64,000 bases of DNA, taken from Blastobasis lacticolella. Its lineage: Eukaryota > Arthropoda > Insecta > Lepidoptera > Blastobasidae. This document shows positions 56,602 to 64,000 of the stretch, one piece after another. Positions within the stretch are counted from its first letter, which is position 1, and each line of letters begins with the position of its first letter. The notes under the pieces are model-generated. The model ran no database searches. It saw only the letters and a program-made list of their open reading frames with translations, and had not been told where the DNA came from. The stretch spans positions 6,522,501 through 6,586,500 of the forward strand of contig LR990053.1 in assembly GCA_905147135.1 (NCBI GenBank), read 5' to 3'. The position numbers were made by a program, and so were the translations under genes.

Positions 56602-57531
56602 CTACAAAATGTTTGTCTTAGCTATCCAGCTGTTTTCAGTAGATGGAAGACCTAACCATTTGACATACACTTTATTTCCCTTTCTTCTTAAAACTTTTTC
56701 TACTAGGTAGACATTCGGTTGCTTAGTCATTTGAATTTCTTGAGCATAAAATGCTCCTAAAATTGGTCTACATCGAGCATCTTCCAGTAAATAAGTTGTA
56801 GGGTTAGTATGCTGCACCTTTATTATCTTAAAAATTTCGGTCGACCAATTAGGAGTAAAACCCTTTTCAAAGCATGCTTTATGTTTACTGATTCTTACAA
56901 AGTCCCCTACATCAAACTTTTTACATATTTTATTGTCCTTTGAATTGTATATGTTAATATATTTTTGTAATATAATATGTTTATTGGAATGGTTTATAGA
57001 TGCAGGTTTTTGTCCAATAGTTCTGTGAAAAGTATTGTTGTATTCGTACACCTTATCAGATAGTGTACCATCAACCCATTTGTGATTTCCTTTGAAGCTA
57101 AACTCTTTATATAATTTACTCTTTAATGTTCTTATTAGTCTTTCCACTATTGAAGCCTTTTTAGTTGAATAAGTAGAGTAGTGATTAATGTTATATTTTT
57201 CCATAATGTTTTTAAATTTATCATTGTAAAATTCAGTCCCTGCATCTGTTTGAAGATTCTTTGGTATCCTGCCTTTTTTCAGCACGTTTTCGAATGCAAT
57301 AGACAATGCCTGTTTATTTTTTTGCTTTAGCGGAATTGTCCAGGCATATTTCGAGAAACCATCAATAATGACTAAAATATATTTATACCCACAATTTACT
57401 TTCGATATTGACTGCATATCAATCAAATCTGCTTGCCAAAGGTCATCTATATCCCTGAGTAACACAGTCCTTCTAGGAAAGTTTCGTCTAGCAACTTTAT
57501 GAATTTCATTTACGACGTCGAATTTGCTCAT
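56602..57531 (-). CDS. Retroviral-type DDE integrase with chromodomain, 309 aa
   Basis: Catalyses insertion of the element's DNA ends into the host chromosome. The core domain (rve, about 20-170) has D35 (WQADLIDMQ), D96 (LQTDAGTEFYND) and E130 (KASIVERLIRTLK). The N-terminal part lacks a clear HHCC zinc domain within this frame; family members often have one. An SH3-like segment follows at about 205-265 (KKFDVGDFVRISKHK, then YLLEDARCRPILGAFYAQE). The C-terminal chromodomain at about 277-309 (YLVEKVLRRKGNKVYVKWLG, then NSWI) may direct insertion to marked chromatin. The first 26 nt overlap the preceding small ORF. The frame is intact. Confidence 0.94.
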   Translation of the reverse strand: MSKFDVVNEIHKVARRNFPRRTVLLRDIDDLWQADLIDMQSISKVNCGYKYILVIIDGFSKYAWTIPLKQKNKQALSIAFENVLKKGRIPKNLQTDAGTEFYNDKFKNIMEKYNINHYSTYSTKKASIVERLIRTLKSKLYKEFSFKGNHKWVDGTLSDKVYEYNNTFHRTIGQKPASINHSNKHIILQKYINIYNSKDNKICKKFDVGDFVRISKHKACFEKGFTPNWSTEIFKIIKVQHTNPTTYLLEDARCRPILGAFYAQEIQMTKQPNVYLVEKVLRRKGNKVYVKWLGLPSTENSWIAKTNIL

Positions 57532-57742
57532 AATGTTTACTTAATGACCCTGCAATTGCACTTTTTTTATTGTCCTCTTCAATTTTACTTATTCGTTTTT
57601 GTAAAGATGCAATTGCTTTATTGAAATGCTCAAGTTTTTGTATACTATCAGTTAAAAGGTTATTAATATACTCTTTAATTACAGAATCTCGGATTTTGAG
57701 ATCTTTCATTAAATTGTCTGTCTGTTGGATTTCACTATTCAT
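57506..57742 (-). CDS. Small coiled-coil protein, 78 aa
   Basis: Entirely helical composition, with heptad-like spacing of Leu/Ile in residues 12-60 and a basic C-terminus (EQIRRRK). It overlaps the integrase start by 26 nt in another frame. The start lies 8 codons inside an AT-rich leader. Unknown function; it may be a real small Maverick gene, as small helical proteins often precede integrase, or an incidental frame. Confidence 0.5.
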   Translation of the reverse strand: MNSEIQQTDNLMKDLKIRDSVIKEYINNLLTDSIQKLEHFNKAIASLQKRISKIEEDNKKSAIAGSLSKHYEQIRRRK

Positions 57743-57807
57743 TTTTTATGTCCACCATATTGGAGGGACTTTTGATAACTGACAGATAATATGATGTTAA
57801 AAGAGTT

Positions 57808-58752
57808 TTATTCTTCTATAACACCAGCTTCCTTTAATTCCTCAATTATTGAAATAATTTCGTTGTCGTGATTACTGTTGCCGGCACTTTTTGATGCTAT
57901 CAAAATTTTCAATCTCTCAACTAATTCGTTGGGATCATCCCAGTAGATATAATCCGTATTGTTTTTATATTTCTTAAATCTAGGTAAGGCGCCACCAATT
58001 TTTGTATTTAGGTCTTTTTGGAGTTTAGTCACACGATTTTGTTGTGAAAAAAGTGGTTTAATTACTTGACAGTACTTTATCCCCTTATCACCTTTTATCT
58101 GTCCCGATGGATGACAATCTCGTTTATGGGCGTTTGTTAACTCTAACATATCTTTATATATCATTTTGTCTTTGTCAGTTACTATCTTAAGATTAGGTTT
58201 ACTACGTATTAAAAGTTCTGTTAATCCGGGAGTTAATTCATATTTTTTATTATTAAGAGTCATCACATACGATTTTCCATGACTTGATAAACTCTTTGAT
58301 AGTGCAAGCGATACTTCCGAGTTTCCCATCATAAACTTTTTATTTTCACTACGTATACCAAATGGAACATTTATTCCTTCATAAATATCCATAACATCTT
58401 CTTTTTTTAGAGAATTTAGTGTTTCATTATTACTTTTTAAAGGAGATTTATAGTCATCACCACTATAATACTCAGCATCATCTTTAGAGTGCACTGTAAT
58501 TAAATCTTTAAAATCTTCATAATCCGTAGAAGAATTTAATTGATGATCTATATCACTTTCCTGTGTTCCATTGGAAATAACACAATCTAAATAACTGCTA
58601 TTTTTTTCTTTAGTCAGCCTTTCTAGAGGTTTTATGATAGGTTTAAATATTTTTTTAAACTTCAAATTCGCTTCTTCTTCCTCTGTATTGATTCTTTTGA
58701 TTTTATTTTTTATAGTATTCACCGATTTAATAACTTGTTCTTTTATATTCAT
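57808..58752 (-). CDS. DUF8207-like Maverick protein of unknown function, 314 aa
   Basis: The N-terminal 125 residues are acidic and low-complexity (Ser/Asp/Asn-rich). A conserved block begins at about 128: INVPFGIRSENKKFMMGNSE, then VSLALSKSLSSHG, NNKKYELTPGLTELLIRSKP and MIYKDMLELTNAHKRDCHPS. This is the pattern of a domain (DUF8207) that recurs in insect Mavericks. The C-terminus has YIYWDDPNELVERLKILIAS. No enzymatic motif is seen. It is located between packaging ATPase and integrase; the acidic N-terminus and Lys-rich centre might suggest a scaffold or minor capsid role, but no function is assigned. Confidence 0.75.
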   Translation of the reverse strand: MNIKEQVIKSVNTIKNKIKRINTEEEEANLKFKKIFKPIIKPLERLTKEKNSSYLDCVISNGTQESDIDHQLNSSTDYEDFKDLITVHSKDDAEYYSGDDYKSPLKSNNETLNSLKKEDVMDIYEGINVPFGIRSENKKFMMGNSEVSLALSKSLSSHGKSYVMTLNNKKYELTPGLTELLIRSKPNLKIVTDKDKMIYKDMLELTNAHKRDCHPSGQIKGDKGIKYCQVIKPLFSQQNRVTKLQKDLNTKIGGALPRFKKYKNNTDYIYWDDPNELVERLKILIASKSAGNSNHDNEIISIIEELKEAGVIEE

Positions 58753-58847
58753 TTTATTATTAACGTATCTTCGTCTGTTATTATCAACTACGTAATTTTG
58801 AATGAGTTATTTGTATTATAATGATGTTATTTATATAGACAGATACT

Positions 58848-59534
58848 CTAAAAGTATACAAATGTGTCAAAACTTTGTCTATACCTCCCGTTATTCAAAG
58901 CACAGTCTTTATTTATTAACAAAAAGTTAAAATTATTGCTCCATATAAGTCCACAAAGTTGCTTAAAGTTTAGCCAAGTCATGTCCATATTTACATGCTC
59001 GTTGTATATATGTTTTAAATTGATATCATCTTGTTTAAAGATAATAAGAACATTAGCATTGTCTCTCAATAGTTGTTTGGGTATTTTGGAATAGGTTTGA
59101 GACAAATAAAAGCAGTCTATTCGTCTGTGTCTCCCCATAGCGAAGTAATTTCTTATGTTTACTTGATTTTCGCAGGCAACATCATCAAAAATTATTATAG
59201 AATCTGGCAGTGCGTCGTTGGGATGAATAACTTCCTTATTATCATTAAAAATGAACAACTGTGCTTCTGGAACTTTATCAATAATATGTCTTAAGAAACG
59301 ATATTTTGATTGGAAGGTAGTCTTTGAATACAAGTAGATATGTTTAAACTTTAGACCATTCTCATGTATCAATAAATTTATCATAAGGTTGGTTTTACCG
59401 CAATTTGATGGGCCACATATTATACAGCGAATGGTATTAGGCAATAGTAAACTATGTTTTGATGTTCTCTGTACATTGTTTTCTAGTTTTATATTATTTA
59501 CTTCCAATGTTTGAGTTTGCTTTACGAACTTCAT
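58848..59534 (-). CDS. Packaging ATPase, FtsK/HerA (A32-like) type, 228 aa
   Basis: Predicted motor that drives genome into the capsid. Walker A GPSNCGKT is at about 41-48, and Walker B SIIIFDDV at about 111-118. A conserved FAMGRHRRIDCFYLSQTYSK segment at about 130-149 carries the sensor-like Gln of this family. Length is normal for Maverick ATPases (about 220-250). The intact frame starts 95 bp upstream of DUF8207-like gene's start. Divergent from the plus-strand gene at 59818. Confidence 0.92.
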   Translation of the reverse strand: MKFVKQTQTLEVNNIKLENNVQRTSKHSLLLPNTIRCIICGPSNCGKTNLMINLLIHENGLKFKHIYLYSKTTFQSKYRFLRHIIDKVPEAQLFIFNDNKEVIHPNDALPDSIIIFDDVACENQVNIRNYFAMGRHRRIDCFYLSQTYSKIPKQLLRDNANVLIIFKQDDINLKHIYNEHVNMDMTWLNFKQLCGLIWSNNFNFLLINKDCALNNGRYRQSFDTFVYF

Positions 59535-59725
59535 TTTGGGAGTGTATGAAAGCTGATCCTTCCTTTTCTTTATATAGGTACTTACGTCGGTACTTTTGTA
59601 AACAAACTTTGTGCATAAGCAAGAATGAAAAATGAAACCCGCTATTCATTTTAACTCTAGTCTTTGAAGCATATACACACATCATCCTTCTTTGTGATAA
59701 CTAATATCACCACATTTACCAGTAG

Positions 59726-59815
59726 GTAAGTTGCTTTTTATGAAATATGTATATAACAATAATAGCTTGTATCAATTCTATTATTATTTAATAAATTGTT
59801 GCATTTTTATTACAG
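59726..59815 (+). other. Probable 5' UTR intron of the plus-strand Maverick gene
   Basis: A good donor GTAAGT at 59726-59731 and a 3' site with pyrimidine tract TTTTTATTACAG ending at 59815 bound a 90-nt AT-rich intron. The acceptor lies 2 nt before the ATG at 59818. Confidence 0.6.
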
Positions 59816-59817
59816 AA

Positions 59818-60228
59818 ATGTCTGACGCCCTCTCTACTGGTAATGATAATTTAAAAATAAATTCCATTACAACTCCTTTTTACTATGCTCAAGATTTGTC
59901 TAGTTATTTAGATAATTATGACATGGGCAGCCTGAATGCAAATGAAGGAGAAAAATTGCCTGATAAATCTGATTTTTGTAAATCAACTCAAAAATCTGCT
60001 CGAAAATCCCAAAGGAAAACGTCAGCTTCGACATCGTATGTTATTCGTAAAACTTCGCGTAAAGGACGTCATCTGATAAAAATTGACATACTACCCATGA
60101 ATAATAGTGAAAATGATAATAGTGTTTCAGTGCAGTATATTGTTGAAAATGCGTATGATGAAATTATGGATGCTACGGAGACAGTGATTAATAAAATTGT
60201 TAAAAGAATAAGTGAAAAAAACTTGTAA
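59818..60228 (+). CDS. Unknown protein, 136 aa, only plus-strand gene of the Maverick
   Basis: Start chosen at 59818 because a strong 3' splice site precedes it by 2 nt; an upstream in-frame ATG at 59731 overlaps the donor and would be removed. Features: Ser/Asn-rich N-terminus, FYYAQDLSSYLDNYDMGSL, then a Lys/Arg/Ser cluster (SARKSQRKTSASTS, RKTSRKGRH), which could be a nuclear-localisation or DNA-contact region. A conserved-looking C-terminal part follows (LIKIDILPMN, then YIVENAYDEIMDATETVINK). No match to a family is recognised. AATAAA is at 60310-60315. Because it is transcribed opposite to the late-type genes, it could be an early or regulatory gene; inference only. Confidence 0.7.
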   Translation: MSDALSTGNDNLKINSITTPFYYAQDLSSYLDNYDMGSLNANEGEKLPDKSDFCKSTQKSARKSQRKTSASTSYVIRKTSRKGRHLIKIDILPMNNSENDNSVSVQYIVENAYDEIMDATETVINKIVKRISEKNL

Positions 60229-60617
60229 GAAATTATAAGATTGTAACACCAGAGTTATATTAAATATTTAATGGAATTGTGCAGTTTAATGGATGTTATT
60301 TTAATGACTAATAAATAAATGTCTTCAAGCAGTTTTATTTTATTCCAATACTTACCAGTACCTTCATTATTGTTTTGTTATGATTTCCCGCCCAGTAATT
60401 ATTATAAAGAGTAAAAATAAAACAAACTCTGTTAATTAATAATAATCCTTTATTACTCATAAACTTACTAACTGAAGTACATTTTAATTAAAGTATAATA
60501 TATAATTATCAACTAATTTTTAATTCTCTCACCACAAAGACATTTATTATTTCACAAATAAAATCAATCAATATTATCATGTCATTACCAGATCAACCAG
60601 ATATCAGTGTAAATAAA
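60229..60617. other. AT-rich spacer between convergent genes
   Basis: Holds the polyadenylation signal of the plus-strand gene (60310-60315) and minus-strand AATAAA for polB (60543-60548). No coding region. Confidence 0.6.
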
Positions 60618-63600
60618 TCATAAAATTGTCTCACAGTGGCCCCAAGGTAGAGTTTCTATTTGATTTGGAAGTATTTGCCTCTTATCATCGTTTCTACTTA
60701 ACACTACTTTATTTGTTTCTTGAGAACATAATACATGACGAATAGCTCGAATGTTATTCATTTTACATCTTTTAATTTTATTTTGCAACAAGGTTTCTTT
60801 GTAATTTGATAATTTAAGTCGATTTGTGACAGACTTCTTTATACCTTTAGCCTTTTTAATTTGAGTTTTTACACTGTTTATGTAGTACAATTTTGCCCTC
60901 AAACCAATAAATTCGGAAATCACTTCACCTCCCATTTCATCCTTGAACAATCCAGGAATTTTTGCATTTACTCGAGGAATGCAATAGGGATTATCAGAGC
61001 TGAAATTGCTAGTATCAAATTCTGATAAATGTTTAGATATATCTTGATAAAAATCGTAAGTCTTAATAAAATATAATAAACTATCAGTATCAGTATAGCA
61101 AAGTTGTGCATCATCTTTATATATTTTTTTAATAAAATCATAATGGAACTTATATAAGTGTTGTTTAGCATATTCCAACACGACAAAACCGATGTATATA
61201 GGTCTATCCAAAATAATTTTTTCAGGGCTTAACTGAACAGCCGCAAAGTTTTCAGAGAATATAGATATATTTTGAAAATTTGGTTTAGTGATCAATTTCT
61301 CAGCACCAATCTTTTTATTTGTTATATTATTGTTGTCTCTCCATTTCGTCACTAATTTAACATTAACCTGCTTTCGTTTATTCTCAATTGTTTTTCCGAA
61401 AATAGCATTGTTCATAAGCTTGAAAAAGTCTTTCTCGAATTCATTTGTACATATTTTTCGAAGTTCAGTATTTAAGTCAATATATCTTTTCAAATAATTG
61501 TCTTGTCGGAATCTCAAAACACGATGAATATTTCTTAAAATAAGACCATTTTTTATACATTCTTTGAGATGCACATAATGGATTACATAATTATATTTAT
61601 CATATAAACTCGCAATAAGTTTGGGGCTCGTGCCTACTGGCGATATAAATCTTTCTGGAGCAAACGGCAAATCACTATGCAAAGCATGTAAGTGATCTGG
61701 ATATATCATATCGACTTCTAAAATATAACCAAATATACTGTCATCTAAAGTACTTGTTATATCTAAATTATCTATTTCTTGCCTAGATAGAAATGTAAAA
61801 TCGGATATTGGATAGCTCTTAGTCATTGCGTAACCATATAAATTATTGCAATCAAGATACACTAAATAGCTGGACGGTATACTGTCATCATAGTGCGGTA
61901 AATATTTATTATTAGACTTAGCATGGCGCAACGAGCATTGAGCTAACCCGCCTCTGATTCCCTTTTCTAGCATTTGATATATCTCTAAGTTACTAATTAA
62001 TTCTAGTTTTACGTCTGTATACAGAAGCATAGCGTCCCAGCTTAAACTCGGCGATGTGACATAGTATGCTGGATCGAGTTTATAGTGAATTAAACTTATA
62101 TTACGGAAGTTTTCGAAAACATCGCATAATAGTAATACGTCAGATTTTAAATATAAATCTGTGTATTCACCAAGATTTTGAATATTAAACTTTTTCCAAA
62201 CTAATAAAGCATGATTGTAGTCATCCTCGCTTATATGGCTCATAGTTAGACTATTATAAAAATGTTCTTGTAAAGGTAATTTTATTTCATCAAATTTTGC
62301 AAAAGAGTCCATGTAGTCATATGGATAAATACCTTTATTACGCAATAATTTAAATTTTGCCTTCTGTGGAAATTCTCGAGACAAATTAATAAAATTCGTA
62401 TCAGATAAACTTTTACTTAATGTATCTAAACTTGCACTGAGGAAATGAAATGAATCTATAAATTTTATCTGAATTGGATATTGACTGTGTTCATTTTGTA
62501 TCGTTTTAGTTATGGTTAAATATTTTTCTTTACTCTTAGGAATAATTTTAATAGGCCCATTGTATGTTGCTAATTCTTTTATAAACATGTGAGAATCATA
62601 ACCCGATAAGTTATGGATAACAACAGGTATGAACGGGCAAACTCGTAACATTAAATTACAATACGAATGGGCAGCTCCTCTGTATTCAGACGTAACGTGA
62701 TCATGATCACGCACCTTATCTCCGAATAAGTAGTTTCCGCAAATGTGACAAGTTGAAGCATTGAAATAATTACTCTTTTGGAAAACTGTCAATGGTTTCA
62801 TGGGTTGTTTATTAAATAGTTGTTCATTGATATGCTTTGCATCTTCAATCAATAACTCGATAAACTTATCCACACAATCTTGACCTCTATATGTGACATA
62901 TTTATTCAACGTTGTGTCATAAGAGCAACATATATAATATGCAAAACATGCTGGTTTATGAACTTTGTATGTACGCGTATTCGCACTAGTATTTATATTG
63001 GAGTTTTCCAATACACTTTCAAAGTCAGCGTAAATAACAAACGGAATTTTTTGTTTTCTGTCATAATTTTTAAACTGGAGTACTGTTTCAGGATCTGGTA
63101 AAATAGTCAATATTTTGGAACATTGATGTGTTCTGTACTTTGATTCATTGGTGAAAAACTGTAAACATGATTCACATAATAATACTTTGCCCTTATGATG
63201 AGTGATCTGTCGTCTTACTAAACGAATGAGATCTTTTATTAAACAGTAATGTCCTTTATTATCTATTTCAAAATATAACAAATTGACATGGTTTTCTTTT
63301 TTAGTTTTCGTCATATATAGTGGTCCTGTTACAAGGTATTTGTAATCTAAACCATATATATTTACACTTATTTCGAGATTTTTTGATTCAAATAACTTGA
63401 TATCATTAAATGAAGGAGGAAAAGTCATTCCTTCAGTACATAATACGGATGAATAATGTGGATACGAACTCATTCTGCATACATTTCTTTTACTAGGATG
63501 TAATGCAGCAACGATACTCCACAAGAAACATTTATTATCGGTATTCTTAATATTTAGGCAACTTTTGGTATTCTTGATAGCTAGAGGCAGATCTAAATAA

Positions 63601-63971
63601 GATCCACCGTTCATTGGGCTATGCTTATTAATGTTAATCTCAAGGTGGCTTATAGACATGTAAGACCACCCTGAGTCACAATGCTCAAATTCAGAAACTT
63701 TCCTTTTAAATGTCTCTATTACATGGTAATATAAATCATTCATATCAGTATTATGATACACAATCTCATACTTCATATTGAATGATTTTAATAGTTGTTG
63801 GCTAGACTGTGGTAACACAAAATAGGCAAACAACTCAAAGTTTACTTTGATACAGTCATGTTTTATTAATAATAATATCATTAGATTTATAATTCGATCT
63901 TTATTATCCTGCAAGAAGTCCTCTGGGGAGAGGTACTTAACTCCTTGTATAGGATTTAAACGGTATGTCAT
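60618..63971 (-). CDS. Protein-primed family B DNA polymerase (pPolB), at least 1117 aa
   Basis: Replicates the linear element using a protein primer. 3'-5' exonuclease motifs: Exo I at about 313 (VIYADFESV), Exo II (VIHNLSGYDSHMF, about 450), Exo III (YTDLYLKSDVLLL). Polymerase motif A is YLVYLDCNNLYGYAMTKSYP, motif B is KLMNNAIFGKTIENKRK, and motif C is YTDTDSLLYF. All catalytic Asp residues are present. Zinc-finger-like cysteines precede the exonuclease (CESCLQFF...HQCSK at about 275-300), and a CHICGN..CNLML Cys/His pair sits within the TPR region. The frame is intact for 1117 codons from the ATG at 63971. It also stays open to the window's edge (64000), so the true start may lie further right. 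Homologues are about 1100-1300 residues. Confidence 0.93.
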   Translation of the reverse strand: MTYRLNPIQGVKYLSPEDFLQDNKDRIINLMILLLIKHDCIKVNFELFAYFVLPQSSQQLLKSFNMKYEIVYHNTDMNDLYYHVIETFKRKVSEFEHCDSGWSYMSISHLEININKHSPMNGGSYLDLPLAIKNTKSCLNIKNTDNKCFLWSIVAALHPSKRNVCRMSSYPHYSSVLCTEGMTFPPSFNDIKLFESKNLEISVNIYGLDYKYLVTGPLYMTKTKKENHVNLLYFEIDNKGHYCLIKDLIRLVRRQITHHKGKVLLCESCLQFFTNESKYRTHQCSKILTILPDPETVLQFKNYDRKQKIPFVIYADFESVLENSNINTSANTRTYKVHKPACFAYYICCSYDTTLNKYVTYRGQDCVDKFIELLIEDAKHINEQLFNKQPMKPLTVFQKSNYFNASTCHICGNYLFGDKVRDHDHVTSEYRGAAHSYCNLMLRVCPFIPVVIHNLSGYDSHMFIKELATYNGPIKIIPKSKEKYLTITKTIQNEHSQYPIQIKFIDSFHFLSASLDTLSKSLSDTNFINLSREFPQKAKFKLLRNKGIYPYDYMDSFAKFDEIKLPLQEHFYNSLTMSHISEDDYNHALLVWKKFNIQNLGEYTDLYLKSDVLLLCDVFENFRNISLIHYKLDPAYYVTSPSLSWDAMLLYTDVKLELISNLEIYQMLEKGIRGGLAQCSLRHAKSNNKYLPHYDDSIPSSYLVYLDCNNLYGYAMTKSYPISDFTFLSRQEIDNLDITSTLDDSIFGYILEVDMIYPDHLHALHSDLPFAPERFISPVGTSPKLIASLYDKYNYVIHYVHLKECIKNGLILRNIHRVLRFRQDNYLKRYIDLNTELRKICTNEFEKDFFKLMNNAIFGKTIENKRKQVNVKLVTKWRDNNNITNKKIGAEKLITKPNFQNISIFSENFAAVQLSPEKIILDRPIYIGFVVLEYAKQHLYKFHYDFIKKIYKDDAQLCYTDTDSLLYFIKTYDFYQDISKHLSEFDTSNFSSDNPYCIPRVNAKIPGLFKDEMGGEVISEFIGLRAKLYYINSVKTQIKKAKGIKKSVTNRLKLSNYKETLLQNKIKRCKMNNIRAIRHVLCSQETNKVVLSRNDDKRQILPNQIETLPWGHCETIL

Positions 63972-64000
63972 AATTCTGTTTTTGAATGCTGTGGCTATGA

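Larger units (their letters stand above)
53032..64000 (-). mobile_element. Maverick/Polinton (adintovirus-like) element, partial, within an unc-13 intron
   Basis: The hallmark set is present on one side of the element: protein-primed B-family DNA polymerase, packaging ATPase, retroviral-type integrase, adenain-like protease and capsid-type proteins. These define Maverick/Polinton transposons and the related adintoviruses, which are thought to replicate by protein-primed self-synthesis and to insert with a 6-bp target duplication. Nearly every gene is uninterrupted, which suggests recent insertion. The right terminus lies beyond 64000 and the left terminal inverted repeat was not identified, so the given limits are those of its genes. 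It is AT-rich, on the same strand as unc-13, and free of SINEs. Confidence 0.92.

Noticed and set aside
60968..61186. Second minus-strand frame within polB
   Set aside because: Alternate frame of the polymerase motif C region.
1..64000. CRISPR array or bacterial-type operon
   Set aside because: No regularly spaced direct repeats with unique spacers; the sequence is eukaryotic.

Overview
The window is nuclear DNA of an insect, almost certainly a moth or butterfly. Evidence: spliced genes with GT-AG introns, an animal-type synaptic gene, AT-rich introns, many copies of a tRNA-derived SINE, truncated RTE-type LINEs of the kind common in Lepidoptera, several short inverted-repeat transposons (MITEs), and a large Maverick/Polinton virus-like element. 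No bacterial-style operon is present.

Layout. 1-4284: intergenic and repetitive. 4285-5061 (+): an intronless classical short-chain dehydrogenase/reductase. 5062-8060: intergenic, with a MITE and a SINE. 8061-20194 (-): four exons of a Costars-domain (ABRA-like) actin/Rho regulator, not previously obvious because its exons are 90-180 bp in 12 kb of repeat-rich intron; its first exon was not found. 20195-36940: gene-poor, with SINEs, MITEs, a 0.9-kb foldback element and a decayed RTE LINE. 36940-40311: AT-rich, probably the long 3' UTR of the next gene. 40312-51623 (-): sixteen consecutive, phase-consistent exons encoding the last 825 residues of Unc-13 (MUN region plus C-terminal C2 domain). 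The earlier exons must lie beyond the right edge.

53032-64000: a Maverick/Polinton (adintovirus-like) element that appears to sit inside an unc-13 intron, with nearly all genes on the same strand as unc-13. From right to left it carries a protein-primed DNA polymerase B, one opposite-strand small gene with an apparent 5' UTR intron, an A32-like packaging ATPase, a DUF8207-like protein, a small coiled-coil protein, a DDE integrase with chromodomain, a hydrophobic pVI/pX-like virion protein, an adenain-like protease, a small basic protein, a probable double-jelly-roll capsid protein, a conserved unknown, and a BIR-domain protein. Only one side of the element is in view, and no terminal inverted repeat could be identified.

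Most notable observations. (1) The terminal gene of the element (53032-53481) joins an intact BIR (IAP) domain to a C-terminal segment that looks like the PP1-recruiting eIF2alpha-phosphatase domain of PPP1R15/GADD34; this would combine an anti-apoptotic module with an anti-translation-shutoff module in one 149-residue protein. (2) The pVI/pX-like ORF ends on a canonical -1 frameshift heptamer (A AAA AAC) directly before its stop codon, and the -1 frame runs into the protease, whose conserved N-terminus has no ATG of its own. (3) The unc-13 exon beginning at 48129 has its 3' splice site caught in a 59-bp tandem repeat, giving two decoy acceptors.
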